Made by a program: the position numbers and the translations under genes | Assembly: GCF_900090225.1 (NCBI RefSeq) | Contig: NZ_FMHY01000002.1 | Coordinates: forward strand, 2,728,001-2,792,000 | DNA: 64,000 nt | Source: Micromonospora eburnea | GTDB lineage: Bacteria > Actinomycetota > Actinomycetes > Mycobacteriales > Micromonosporaceae | Reading direction: 5' to 3' | The notes under the pieces: model-generated | What the model was told of the DNA's origin: nothing | What the model saw: only the letters and a program-made list of their open reading frames with translations | Databases searched by the model: none | Shown: positions 8,700 through 17,528 of the stretch, one piece after another | Layout of the letters: each line of letters begins with the position of its first letter | Numbering within the stretch: position 1 is the stretch's first letter

Positions 8700-8857
8700 C
8701 CGCACCCACTCCAGGTGCGGCATCTGGGGGTATCCGGCCTTCGGGGAGACCGGGACCTGGCGCATCCGCGTCGCCCCCGGGCGGGGTGCCGTGCGGTCGG
8801 CGGCCATTCGGCGTCCGTGGGGCGTCCGACGGTCGGAGGACGATGCACAATGACCGG

Positions 8858-9277
8858 ATGAGCGCGGGTCAGCAGTGGACGGACCGGGCCGGCCTCGTCG
8901 TGCTGCCCGGCGGCGCGACGGTACGCGGGCGGCGGCTCGCCGCCCCGGCTACGCCGGCCGACTTCGCCCTGCTCCTGGCCTCCGGGCCGGCTCCGGCCTG
9001 GCCGTACCGCCGGATCCGGTGGCCCGACTTCCTGGTGCCGAGCGACCCCGCCGACGCGGTGGACGCGCTGCGGGAGGCGTGGCGCCGGGCGTATGCCGGG
9101 GAGCGGGTGGAGGTCGCCTGCCGGGGCGGCGTCGGCCGGACCGGCACCGCGCTCGCCGCCCTCGCCGTGCTCGACGGGGTGGCGCCCGAGCAGGCGGTGC
9201 CCTGGGTGCGTGCCCACTACCACCCGCGCGCCGTGGAGACCCCGTGGCAGCGGCGGTGGTTGCGCCGGCTGCGCTGA
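8858..9277 (+). CDS. Protein-tyrosine/dual-specificity phosphatase-like protein
   Basis: About 139 residues with the signature loop VACRGGVGRTGTALA, a C-x5-R active site (Cys near residue 87), and an upstream acid-loop candidate WPDFLVPSDP. This is the Cys-dependent PTP/DSP fold, different from the LMW-PTP just before it. Start choice is uncertain: ATG 8858 lies 6 nt after a -10-like CACAAT and could be leaderless, while ATG 8843 is only 2 nt from GGAGGA, too close for normal use. The substrate is unknown; it may act in tyrosine or sugar-phosphate dephosphorylation near the polysaccharide genes. Confidence 0.75.
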   Translation: MSAGQQWTDRAGLVVLPGGATVRGRRLAAPATPADFALLLASGPAPAWPYRRIRWPDFLVPSDPADAVDALREAWRRAYAGERVEVACRGGVGRTGTALAALAVLDGVAPEQAVPWVRAHYHPRAVETPWQRRWLRRLR

Positions 9278-9377
9278 GCGGTCTGCCGACGACCTCACGT
9301 GACCGGCCGGCGGGCGCGGCGTGGCGATCCCCGCCGGTGTCACCACCGGGCGATCTTGCGGGTTAGTCTCCCTGGTC

Positions 9378-10676
9378 ATGGGAACTCGGGTTCTGGCCAC
9401 CCTCACCGCTGCCGTTTTTCTGGGTACCGGGACCGCCGTCCCCGCCGCGCCGGCGGGACCGGGTGTCGTTCAGGCCGTGCCCGTCGCGGCGGCCGCCCGA
9501 GCCCCGATGCCCTGCCCGAAGGCGCCGGCACCGAAGGTGTCCCGCCCGCCCCGCCCGGTGCCGCCGCCGAACGTGGTGGAGGATCGGGTGGTCGGTGGCG
9601 AGCGGCTGGACACGCCCGGGTTGGTGGTGCCGGACGGCGTACCCGCGCCGCCGGCGGTCACCGCCACGACCTGGCTGGTCGCCGACCTCGACACCGGCGC
9701 CGTGCTGGGCGCCTGCGGTCCGCACGAGTACGGCACCCCGGCCAGTACCCAGAAGCTGCTGCTCGCGGCCACCATGCTGCCCCGGCTCGACCCGAAGCAG
9801 GTCGTCACCGTGACCCGCGACGACCTGAAGATCGAGCCGGGCAGTTCAGCCGTCGGCCTGCTCGTGGGCGGGAAGTACACGGTCGAGACGGTGTGGCTCG
9901 GGCTGCTGCTCAACTCCGGCAACGAGGCCGCCAACGTGCTGGCCCGCCTCGGCGGCGGCGCCGACGGTGTACCCGGCGGGGTTCGGGCGATGAACGAGGA
10001 GGCCCGCCGGCTCGGCGCCCGGCAGACCCACGCCGTCACCCCGTCCGGCTTGGACGGCAAGGGACAGTTCACCAGCGCGTACGACCTGGCGCTGATCGCC
10101 CGGGCGTGCTTCGCCAACCCGCTGTTCCGCCGTTACGCGCTGACCAGGAACACCCAGATTCCGGCCCAGCCGGCCCTGAAGAAGGGCGGCTTCCAGATCC
10201 AGAACGAGAACAAGCTCATCTACAACTACCAGGGTGCCCTGGGCGGCAAGACCGGCTTCACCCAACTGGCCCGGCACAGCTACGTCGGTGCCGCCGAGCG
10301 CGGCGGACGCCGCCTCGTGGTGACCCTGCTCGGCGCCGAGGCCCGCCCGGTACGCGGCTGGCAGCAGGGTGCCCAACTGCTCGACTGGGGTTTCTCCCTG
10401 CCCCGGGACGCGTCGGTCGGCCGGCTGGTCGAGCCCGGCGAGCTGGACTCGGCGACTGCGGACCCGGACGGCTCGCCGGCCGCGCCCGGCTCCACGTCGA
10501 CGCCGTCGGCCCAGTGGCGGGGACCGGCCGGCACCGCGCTGCGCCGGATGGCCGACGGTGACTGGCGGATCATCCTGCCGGCCGCCGGCATCCTGGCCCT
10601 CACGGTCGGCGGTCTCGTGGCGGCACTGGTCGCGCGCCGGGGCCGGTCCCGCCCGGTCGGCCGCCGCCGCGCCTAG
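9378..10676 (+). CDS. D-alanyl-D-alanine carboxypeptidase (serine-type, PBP5/DacC class)
   Basis: 432 residues. A signal peptide (MGTRVLATLTAAVFLGTGTAVPA) leads to a Pro-rich linker, then the S11 peptidase domain with all three active-site motifs: STQK near residue 123, SGN at 180 and KTG at 291. A C-terminal transmembrane helix (IILPAAGILALTVGGLVAALVA) anchors it, followed by a basic tail. It trims the terminal D-Ala of peptidoglycan pentapeptides outside the membrane. A TAGTCT hexamer at 9364-9369, 8 nt before ATG 9378, and no Shine-Dalgarno site suggest a leaderless transcript. Confidence 0.9.
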   Translation: MGTRVLATLTAAVFLGTGTAVPAAPAGPGVVQAVPVAAAARAPMPCPKAPAPKVSRPPRPVPPPNVVEDRVVGGERLDTPGLVVPDGVPAPPAVTATTWLVADLDTGAVLGACGPHEYGTPASTQKLLLAATMLPRLDPKQVVTVTRDDLKIEPGSSAVGLLVGGKYTVETVWLGLLLNSGNEAANVLARLGGGADGVPGGVRAMNEEARRLGARQTHAVTPSGLDGKGQFTSAYDLALIARACFANPLFRRYALTRNTQIPAQPALKKGGFQIQNENKLIYNYQGALGGKTGFTQLARHSYVGAAERGGRRLVVTLLGAEARPVRGWQQGAQLLDWGFSLPRDASVGRLVEPGELDSATADPDGSPAAPGSTSTPSAQWRGPAGTALRRMADGDWRIILPAAGILALTVGGLVAALVARRGRSRPVGRRRA

Positions 10677-10842
10677 CGCCGCCCGCGGGGCTCCGGCCCC
10701 CTGACCGACTCCGTGTGCGGGATGTGGTGGTCCTGGCGGGTGCCGGTCACCGCTGTGTGCGCCACATGGGGTGGCGGCTTTCGCCGGAGGGACCGGTGCC
10801 GTTGCCGCCCGGCGGACGCCGGAATCGCCCTATGGTCGGAGC

Positions 10843-12603
10843 ATGCGGGACAGCGGCGCGGCCGGCTCCGCCGTACGGGTCCGCCAGCTCCTCGCCGACC
10901 GGGGCGTGCCGGTACGCGCCGTCGCGCCGCTGCCCGGCGACGATCGCGGATCACACCCGTGGCGGGTCACCGTCGCCGACGGTCGCGACCTGTTCGTGAA
11001 ACTGTCCGCCGGCCGGCAGCGGGACGCGGGACGCCTGCGCCGGTGGCGTCGGCGGCTGCGCTACCGCCACCTCGACGACCAGCCGGCGTACGACAGCGCG
11101 GCGGGAAAGGCCGGGCACGAGGCGCGCCTGCTGCGGCTCGCCCGGCGGGCCGGAGTCCGGGTGCCGCGCCTGCTGGCCAAGGACGTCGGCCCGGCCGGGG
11201 CGGGGCTGATCGTCGAGGAGTTCGCCCCGGGCCGGCCGCTGGACACGCTTGACCGGGGCGAACTCGGCGCGGACGCGCTCGCCGACGTCTGGCGGCAGGT
11301 CGCGCTGCTGCACCGGGCCGGGCTGGCCCACCGTGACCTGCGTGGTGCCAACGTGCTGGTGACCGACTCCACGGCCCGGCTCGTCGCGTTGGCCGCCGGC
11401 ACCGACCGGGCCAGCCCCGAGCAGCGTGCCCGCGACCTGGTGGAGCCGCTGGTCACGCTCGCCGGGCTGGCCGGCGTACGCCACACCGTCGCCGCCGCCG
11501 TCGACCACCTGGGCGCCCCGGCGGTGGCCGACAGCCTGCCCTGGCTGCAACCCGCGCTGCTGTCCCGGCCCGCCCGGCACACGCTGGCCGCCCGCCCGGG
11601 CCTGCTCGACGATCTTCGCGCCGAGATCGCCCACCGCTGCCCGGGCCGTCCCGTGCGCACCGTCCGCGTCGTCCGGTTCGCCGGCCGGAACCTGTTCCTG
11701 CTGGCCATGCTCGGCGTCCTGGGGTACTTCCTGGCGACCGAGTTCAGCCAGTTCACCCTGGCGGTGCGGGCGCTGGGACGGGCCGACCCGGCGGCGGTGG
11801 CGGGCACCCTGCTGGCTGCCGCGGCGACGTACCCGCTGAGTGCCCTCGCGCTGCGCCTCGCGGCGGCCGGCCGGATCCCCGTCGGCACCACCGTTTCGGT
11901 GCAGGTGGCGGCCGGCTTCGTCAACCGGATCGCCCCGGGCGCCGTGGGCGGGTTCGCGCTCACCCTGCGCTACCTGCGCCGGCAGGGCCTGCCGTTGCCG
12001 GTCGCGGCCACCGCGGTCGCCATCGACCGGGCTGCCGGCTTCCTGGCCGTCGCCCTGTTGCTGCCGGTCCTGCTGCCCTTCGCGCGGGGCTCGGCGGAGC
12101 ACCTGCGTGCCGCGGCCGCCGGTCGGGGCTGGATGGTGCTCCTCGTCGGGCTCGGCCTGCTGGTGCTGGTCGGCATCGCGATCGGCACGCCCCGCTGGCG
12201 GGCCCGCGCCCGCCACGCCGGCCGGCAGGCGCTCGACGCGCTGCGCTCGCTGGCCCACAGCGGGCGGATGCTGCGGCTGTTGGCGGTCGGCGTGGCGCTC
12301 ACCCTGGCGTACGCGACCGCGCTCTGGCTCTCGCTGCTCGCCGTCGGGCTGCCCGCCGAACCGGCCCTGGTCGCCCCGGTGGTGCTGGTGTCCGTACTGG
12401 GCGAGGGGGTGGCGACCGCCGCGCCGACTCCGGGCGGGCTGGGCGCCACCGAGGCGGCCCTGATCTCCGGCCTGCTGCTCTACGGGGTTCCGGCCGGCAC
12501 CGCGGTCGCCGGGGTGCTGATCTACCGGCTCGCCACGTTCTGGCTGCCGGTGCTGCCCGGGTACGTGGCACTGCGTCTGCTGGTGCGGCGACGCGCTGTC
12601 TGA
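10843..12603 (+). CDS. Kinase-like domain fused to a YbhN/MprF-type flippase-like membrane domain
   Basis: 586 residues in two parts. Residues 1-270 form a protein-kinase-like/phosphotransferase fold with LFVKLSAG (ATP lysine), IVEEF, and AHRDLRGANVLVTD near 160-175; the metal-binding DFG appears to be missing (VALAAG), so activity is doubtful. Residues 285-586 are a polytopic UPF0104/LPG-synthase-TM domain (VAAGFVNRIAPGAVGGFALTL, then TPGGLGATEAAL). Such fusions occur in actinobacteria as putative lipid-linked precursor transporters. TATGGT (10831-10836) 6 nt before ATG suggests a leaderless start. The next genes act on lipids and polysaccharides. Confidence 0.78.
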   Translation: MRDSGAAGSAVRVRQLLADRGVPVRAVAPLPGDDRGSHPWRVTVADGRDLFVKLSAGRQRDAGRLRRWRRRLRYRHLDDQPAYDSAAGKAGHEARLLRLARRAGVRVPRLLAKDVGPAGAGLIVEEFAPGRPLDTLDRGELGADALADVWRQVALLHRAGLAHRDLRGANVLVTDSTARLVALAAGTDRASPEQRARDLVEPLVTLAGLAGVRHTVAAAVDHLGAPAVADSLPWLQPALLSRPARHTLAARPGLLDDLRAEIAHRCPGRPVRTVRVVRFAGRNLFLLAMLGVLGYFLATEFSQFTLAVRALGRADPAAVAGTLLAAAATYPLSALALRLAAAGRIPVGTTVSVQVAAGFVNRIAPGAVGGFALTLRYLRRQGLPLPVAATAVAIDRAAGFLAVALLLPVLLPFARGSAEHLRAAAAGRGWMVLLVGLGLLVLVGIAIGTPRWRARARHAGRQALDALRSLAHSGRMLRLLAVGVALTLAYATALWLSLLAVGLPAEPALVAPVVLVSVLGEGVATAAPTPGGLGATEAALISGLLLYGVPAGTAVAGVLIYRLATFWLPVLPGYVALRLLVRRRAV

Positions 12604-12636
12604 GCGGCACCCGGCGTGGACGGCACGACTCTGGGT

Positions 12637-13866
12637 ATGCGCCGCGACATGGAATCCCCGGGACGGATTGTCGTGGTCTCCGCCGATGTCGGCGGCGGTC
12701 ACGACACGGCTGCCGCCGAACTGACGCGGCGGCTGCGCGGCCGGGGCCTCGTGGTGGACCGGCTCAACTTCCTGGACGTGCTGCCCCGCCCGGCGCACTG
12801 GGCCTTCAAGGAGATGTACCGGGGCATCCTGCGGTGGCTGCCGTGGGGCTACGACGTGCTGTTCGCGCTCGGCAACCGGTCCCGGTTCTCCGTTTCGGTG
12901 CTCCGGATGCTGCTCCGGCCGGTCCGTCACCGGATGCGCCGCGCCATCCCCGCGGACACCCGGGTGGTGGTGACGACCTATCCGTTCGCCAACCAGCTGC
13001 TCGGGCCGTTACGCCGACAGGGGCGGCTGGACGTTCCGCTCATCACGTACGTGACCGACTTCGTCCTCCATCCCACCTGGCACTCCCCGGGTGTCGACGT
13101 CTACTGCGCGGTGCGGCACGCGGAGGTGTATCCGGCCAGCGCGGCGGACGACATCGACATCACCGTGGTCCAGCCGCTGGTGTCCCCGGCCTTCACCGCC
13201 CCGGCGGCCGTCGACCGCCGACACGCCCGGCGCCGCTTCGGCCTGCCGGTGGACGAGCGGCTGGCCCTGATCGTGGCGGGTGCCTGGGGCGCCGGGGAAC
13301 TCAAGGCCACGGTGGCGGAGGTCGCCGCGACCGGCCGGGTACGACCGGTGGTGGTGTGCGGGCGCAACGAGGTGCTGCGGCGGCAGCTGCGGGCCGACCA
13401 CCCGTACGTCTTCGGCTGGGTGGACGACATGCCGACGCTGATGCGCGCGGTGGACGTGGTGGTGGAGAACGCCGGCGGCCTGACCTGCCAGGAGGCGCTC
13501 GCCTGCGGGGTGCCCGTGGTGACCTACCGCCCGATACCGGGGCACGGGCGGGCGAACGCCTCGGTCCTGGCCCGCTCCGGCCTCACCCGGTGGGTGCCCG
13601 ATCGCGACCAGCTCGGACCGGTCCTGACGGCGCTGACCGGCGATCCCCGGAGTACGCGCGGCGCCGGCACCCGGCTGCCCGGACACCTGGCCCGCGCCGA
13701 CCCGACCGAGTCGTGGCTCGACCCGGCGAGCGTCGTCGCCGAGGCGGCGAGCCGGGCCGCGAGCGCGGGGGGTCGGGAGCGTGGCCGGCGGGCCCTCGTC
13801 GACTCGGTCGGGGACGCGGCCGCGGTGGTCGCCGCGCTGCTCCAGTCCTCCGGCGGCCCGTGGTGA
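12637..13866 (+). CDS. MGDG-synthase-type (MurG-like) glycosyltransferase
   Basis: About 409 residues. The N-terminus IVVVSADVGGGHDTAA is the diacylglycerol-glucosyltransferase/MGDG-synthase signature, followed by VTTYPF and ITYVTDFVLHPTWHSPGVD, and the C-terminal donor site FGWVDDMPTLMRAVDVVVENAGGLTCQEALACGVPVVTY, shortened here in the family sense to GGLTCQEA. These enzymes add a sugar to diacylglycerol or to a lipid carrier at the inner leaflet. Starts are possible at GTG 12616, ATG 12637 and ATG 12649; I took 12637. The stop overlaps the next start (GTGA), implying coupled translation with the NodB deacetylase. Confidence 0.78.
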   Translation: MRRDMESPGRIVVVSADVGGGHDTAAAELTRRLRGRGLVVDRLNFLDVLPRPAHWAFKEMYRGILRWLPWGYDVLFALGNRSRFSVSVLRMLLRPVRHRMRRAIPADTRVVVTTYPFANQLLGPLRRQGRLDVPLITYVTDFVLHPTWHSPGVDVYCAVRHAEVYPASAADDIDITVVQPLVSPAFTAPAAVDRRHARRRFGLPVDERLALIVAGAWGAGELKATVAEVAATGRVRPVVVCGRNEVLRRQLRADHPYVFGWVDDMPTLMRAVDVVVENAGGLTCQEALACGVPVVTYRPIPGHGRANASVLARSGLTRWVPDRDQLGPVLTALTGDPRSTRGAGTRLPGHLARADPTESWLDPASVVAEAASRAASAGGRERGRRALVDSVGDAAAVVAALLQSSGGPW

Positions 13867-14591
13867 GCGGTGGTCCCAGCCGGGCCGGCTGGGCCGCGGC
13901 GGCGACCTTGCCGGCGCTGCACCTGGCGCCGGTGGTGACCGCGCTGCCGGCCGTACGACGCCGGTTCTTCCCCGGGCTGCACGGCGTCGGCCCGCCGGAC
14001 CGGGTCGCGCTCACCTTCGACGACGGCCCCGACCCGGAGTCCACCCCCGGGTTCCTCGAGGTGTTGGCCGCGCACCGGGTCCGGGCCACCTTCTTCCTGC
14101 TCGGCGTGATGTTGCAGCGGTCGCCCGAGCTCGGGCGGGACATCGTCGCCGCCGGCCACGAGGTGGCGGTGCACGGCTGGGGGCACGACAACCTGCTGCT
14201 GCGTGGGCCGGGGGCCACCGTACGCGACCTGGCCCGCACCCGCGCGCTGATCACCGCCGTGACCGGCCGGGCACCCCGGTTCCTGCGCCCGCCGTACGGG
14301 CTGCTGACCGGCGCTGCCCTGGTGGCGGCGCGTCGGCTCGGGCTGGAGCCGGTGCTCTGGAGCTGTTGGGGCCGGGACTGGACCGCCACGGCCACCGCCG
14401 ACACGGTGTACGACACCGTCCGGGCGGGACTCTCCGGCGGGGGCACGATCCTGCTGCACGACTCCTCGTGCACCGCCGCGTCGGGCGCCTGGCGGGCCGG
14501 GTTGGCCGCCCTGCCCCGGTTGCTGGCCGAGTGCCGGAGCCAGGGCTGGAGCGTCGGTCCGCTCGGCGGGCACCGGGATGTGGCCCAGTGA
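13863..14591 (+). CDS. Polysaccharide deacetylase (NodB-homology, CE4)
   Basis: 242 residues with an N-terminal hydrophobic segment (WAAAATLPALHLAPVVTAL). The NodB motifs are visible: TFDDGPDPE (motif 1, catalytic Asp pair) near residue 52, HEVAVHGWGHDN (motif 2 metal histidines), RFLRPPYG (motif 3), and TILLHDSS (motif 5 His). CE4 enzymes remove N-acetyl groups from peptidoglycan, chitin-like or exopolysaccharide chains with a divalent metal. GTG 13863 overlaps the previous TGA by 4 nt, and its own TGA overlaps the next GTG by 4 nt, so three genes are translationally coupled. Confidence 0.85.
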   Translation: MSGGPSRAGWAAAATLPALHLAPVVTALPAVRRRFFPGLHGVGPPDRVALTFDDGPDPESTPGFLEVLAAHRVRATFFLLGVMLQRSPELGRDIVAAGHEVAVHGWGHDNLLLRGPGATVRDLARTRALITAVTGRAPRFLRPPYGLLTGAALVAARRLGLEPVLWSCWGRDWTATATADTVYDTVRAGLSGGGTILLHDSSCTAASGAWRAGLAALPRLLAECRSQGWSVGPLGGHRDVAQ

Positions 14592-15433
14592 TCATCGCGG
14601 TCGTGACCGCGCTCGTCGCGGCCTTCTGCTACGCGCTGTCCACCACCATCCAGCAGCGGGCGGCGAAGCGGCAGCCGCCTCGGCGGGCCTGGGATGTGCG
14701 GTTGCTGTGGCGGCTGCTGCGTACCCGGTCCTGGCAGTTGGGCTGGACGCCGAACGTGGGGGCTCTCCTCGCCCAGGCCGTGGCCCTGCGGCACGGCCCG
14801 TTGGCGGTGGTGCAGCCGTTGCTGTCCACCGGGCTGTTCATGGCCATCCTGATCGAGGCCGTCTGGTCCCGGCGGCCGGTGCAACGCCGTGACCTGGTGG
14901 CGACGGTGCTCGGCACGGCGGGCCTGGCCGCGTTCCTGGCCACAGCCGCCCCGTCGGCGGGGGTCGACGACCCGGCCGCCACCGCGTGGTGGTGGGTGTC
15001 GGCCGGGGCCGGCGGCGCCGTGGCCGCCTGCCTGGCGGCGGCCCGGCCGACCACCGGCGCGGCCCGCGGCGCACTGCTCGGCGTGGCCACCGGCATCCTG
15101 TACGGCCTGGCCGCGGCGTTGATCAAGGCGGTGGTGACCCGGTTCCACGGCGACCTGCTCGCACTGATCACTGATCCGCGGCTGGCGGCGCTGGTGGCGG
15201 TTTCGCTGGTCGGCGTGCAGGTCAACCAGAACGCGTTCCAGAGCGGGCGGATCGCCGCCCCGCTGACCGCGCTCACCCTCACCGAGCCGGTGACCGGCGT
15301 GGTCGTCGGGGTGACCGCGTTCCGCGAGAAGCTGTCGCTCGGCGGGTACGGAATCCCGCTCGTCGTGCTCGCGGCGGCCGCGATCGTGGCGGGCGTCTGG
15401 CTGGCCGCCGGCGCGCCGCGCAAGGCCCACTGA
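14588..15433 (+). CDS. DMT-superfamily (EamA-like) transporter
   Basis: 281 residues with about ten predicted membrane helices and the internal duplication of EamA-type permeases. The N-terminal AFCYALSTTIQQRAAKR and the central YGLAAALIKAVV segments are typical of actinobacterial DMT proteins, which often assist lipid or glycan translocation. It is last in a chain of 4-bp overlaps with the glycosyltransferase and deacetylase, so an export or lipid-carrier role linked to those enzymes is plausible but not shown. Start GTG 14588 is fixed by the GTGA overlap. Confidence 0.78.
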   Translation: MIIAVVTALVAAFCYALSTTIQQRAAKRQPPRRAWDVRLLWRLLRTRSWQLGWTPNVGALLAQAVALRHGPLAVVQPLLSTGLFMAILIEAVWSRRPVQRRDLVATVLGTAGLAAFLATAAPSAGVDDPAATAWWWVSAGAGGAVAACLAAARPTTGAARGALLGVATGILYGLAAALIKAVVTRFHGDLLALITDPRLAALVAVSLVGVQVNQNAFQSGRIAAPLTALTLTEPVTGVVVGVTAFREKLSLGGYGIPLVVLAAAAIVAGVWLAAGAPRKAH

Positions 15434-15552
15434 CATCCGGGGCCGCGGACGTGCCCGTGGCGCTCCCCGAAAGAGCCGCTGCCCGTCCGCGCGCGCTCGG
15501 ACCCCGCCCGGCCGTCCACGGCCGCCGCCCACGCTCGGTCCGACCGGCCCGG

Positions 15553-16635
15553 TCAGCCCGAGGCCAGGCTGATCGGCCCATCGGCGGACTCGGCGCGGAC
15601 CGGTTCCGAACGGGCCGGGCCGGGCGGGGCGGGTTCCGGCACCCAGAGCCCGACCCGGGTGCCGATGCCCGGCCCGCCGCCGACGGTCATCCGACCGTCG
15701 AGCGTCGCGGCCACCGCACCGACGATGGCCCAGCCGAGTCCCGTTCCGGTGGCGGTGGGACGCCCCGGCCGCCCGGCGAGCAGGTCGGGTACGGCCTCCG
15801 GCGGGATGCCCTCTCCCGAGTCGATCACCTCCACCGTCCAGCCGGCCGGGTCCCGGCGGCCCACCAGCGCGATCCGGTCCCCGGGCACGGTGAACTTCAC
15901 CGCGTTCTCGATCAGGCAGTCCAACGCGGCCTCCAGCCGCTCCGGGTTGACCCGGGTCGGCCCGATCGCCGACCGGCAGGACCATTCCCGGTCGGCGGTG
16001 GGCGCCCACCGCCGGGCGATCCGGGCCAGCTCGGTGTCCAGGTCGACCGGGCGCACCGGGTGCTGCTGCTCCAGCTGCATGAGGGTGACCAGCCGGTGCG
16101 CGATACGGGTCGCCTTGTCCAACTCGTCGAGTACCACCGCGGTGTCCGCCAGGGTCGGCGGGTCGTCGTGGGCGGTACGCAGCAGTTCGGTGTATCCGCG
16201 GGCGATGGTCAGCGGCGTACGCAGCTCGTGCGAAGCGAGCCGGACCAGCAGTTCCTGCCGGTGCGCCCGGTCCCGCTCGGCCTCGCCGATGCGGCGCATC
16301 TCGTGCAGCAGCACGTGCCGGCGGTGCACGTGCCAGGCCATCACGACGAAGATCACCGCCATCAGCGGTTCCTCGGCGGTCTCCTCCCAGCGGATCTCGC
16401 CGACCGCCGCGTGGTGGGCCAGGATCACGCCGGTCGTGGTGGTCACCGCCACCAGCGCGGCCACCATCCAGGACAGCGGCCAGGTGGTGAAGCCGTAGAC
16501 CAGGGCCAGGCTGATCCAGACCAGGTGGAACGGCACCGTCTCCTGGCCGGGCAGGAACCACATCAGCGCCACGTTGATCGCGGCGAAGACGATCCAGACG
16601 TGGGCCAGCAGCCGGTCAACCGAGGGCGTACGCAT
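15553..16635 (-). CDS. Membrane sensor histidine kinase
   Basis: 360 residues. Residues 10-105 hold four to five closely packed membrane helices with almost no extracellular loop, so it probably senses the membrane or an intramembrane signal. The dimerisation H-box LASHELRTPLT puts the phospho-acceptor at His136. The ATPase part has the N-box NAVKF, G1 DSGEGIPP and G2 GTGLGWAIV, with a shortened ATP lid. It lacks a HAMP domain. The start overlaps the response-regulator gene by 20 bp, so the two are co-transcribed with the regulator first. Confidence 0.87.
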   Translation of the reverse strand: MRTPSVDRLLAHVWIVFAAINVALMWFLPGQETVPFHLVWISLALVYGFTTWPLSWMVAALVAVTTTTGVILAHHAAVGEIRWEETAEEPLMAVIFVVMAWHVHRRHVLLHEMRRIGEAERDRAHRQELLVRLASHELRTPLTIARGYTELLRTAHDDPPTLADTAVVLDELDKATRIAHRLVTLMQLEQQHPVRPVDLDTELARIARRWAPTADREWSCRSAIGPTRVNPERLEAALDCLIENAVKFTVPGDRIALVGRRDPAGWTVEVIDSGEGIPPEAVPDLLAGRPGRPTATGTGLGWAIVGAVAATLDGRMTVGGGPGIGTRVGLWVPEPAPPGPARSEPVRAESADGPISLASG

Positions 16636-17284
16636 AGCCCACCCCGCGCACCGTCTCGATCCGGTCCGGCCGGTCCAGCCGGCCGCGCAGCCGGCGGACC
16701 GACACGTCGACCACGTTGCTGCCCGGGTCGAAGTGCAGGCCCCACACGTCGGCCAGCAGCTCCTCGCGGCTGCACGGGCGGCCGGCCCGGCTCATCAGGT
16801 GCTGCAACAGCAGGAACTCGCGCAGCGGCAGGTCCACGCGTACCCCGTTGACGGTGGCCTGACGCCGGTGCAGGTCCAGCTGCGCCGGGCCGACCCGCAG
16901 CCACCGGCCCGCGTCTCCGGCGGACGCCCCGCGCATCCGGGCGCGTACCCGGGCCAGCAGCTCGGCGACCGCGAACGGTTTGCCGAGGAAGTCCGCCGCG
17001 CCCGCCTCCAGCACCGCCACCCGAGTGCTGATCTCCGGTATCGCGGAGAGCACCAGCACGGGTTGCTCGGGCCGCCGCTCCAGCAGCCGGTCCAGCACCT
17101 GGCGGCCGTCCAGACCGGGCAGCATCAGGTCCAGCACCACCAGGTCGAAATCCCGGCGCAGCGCCGCGTCCAGGCCGGATGTGCCGGACGACGCCCGCTC
17201 GGTCAGCAGGCCGCCACCCTCAAGTGCCCGGGTGACCAACCGTCCGATCCGCTCGTCGTCCTCGATCACCAGTACTCGCCCCAC
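16616..17284 (-). CDS. OmpR/PhoB-type response regulator
   Basis: 222 residues. The receiver domain has the acidic pocket EDD (residues 8-10), phospho-acceptor Asp52 in VVLDLMLPGLDG and Lys102 in GKPF. The C-terminal winged helix (PLREFLLLQHLMSRAGRPCSREEL, then VVDVSVRRLRGRL and RTVRGVGYAY) is of the OmpR class. GTG 17284 is the likely start. Partner of the adjacent histidine kinase. Because the gene is divergent from the large copper operon, it may regulate that operon; the direct repeats in the shared upstream region support this only weakly. Confidence 0.88.
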   Translation of the reverse strand: MGRVLVIEDDERIGRLVTRALEGGGLLTERASSGTSGLDAALRRDFDLVVLDLMLPGLDGRQVLDRLLERRPEQPVLVLSAIPEISTRVAVLEAGAADFLGKPFAVAELLARVRARMRGASAGDAGRWLRVGPAQLDLHRRQATVNGVRVDLPLREFLLLQHLMSRAGRPCSREELLADVWGLHFDPGSNVVDVSVRRLRGRLDRPDRIETVRGVGYAYALG

Positions 17285-17405
17285 CGTGCCCCCACAGCCG
17301 TCGGTGACTTTCTGGCCTCCTCATGAAGCGCGCCTCGTGCTCGTCCACGCCACCGCCGAAACGGGCACATCTCTGTCGCGGTTCCGACAGCCGGTCGTGG
17401 GCCGG

Positions 17406-17432
17406 ATGACGGTCGCATGACGAGGCCGTCAT
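17406..17432 (+). promoter_or_regulatory. Candidate response-regulator binding repeats
   Basis: Two ATGACG copies (17406-17411 and 17417-17422) lie 11 bp apart, the spacing OmpR/PhoB-type regulators use on one DNA face. A reversed copy, CCGTCAT, is at 17426-17432, giving ATGACGG...CCGTCAT as an inverted pair. The site sits between the divergent response-regulator gene and the copper operon. Prediction from pattern only. Confidence 0.35.
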
Positions 17433-17528
17433 AAACCGACGTCGGAGCGGCGGCACCGCCCATGCTCCTCACACCAGCCCGGCCGCCACCGCCGTGGCCG
17501 TTCTCCGCTGACCGAGAGGGGTGAGGGC

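Noticed and set aside
13583..16561. 992-codon minus-strand frame over the deacetylase, DMT and kinase genes
   Set aside because: Low-complexity Arg/Pro/Gly translation opposite and out of frame with well-supported genes; typical GC-rich artefact.
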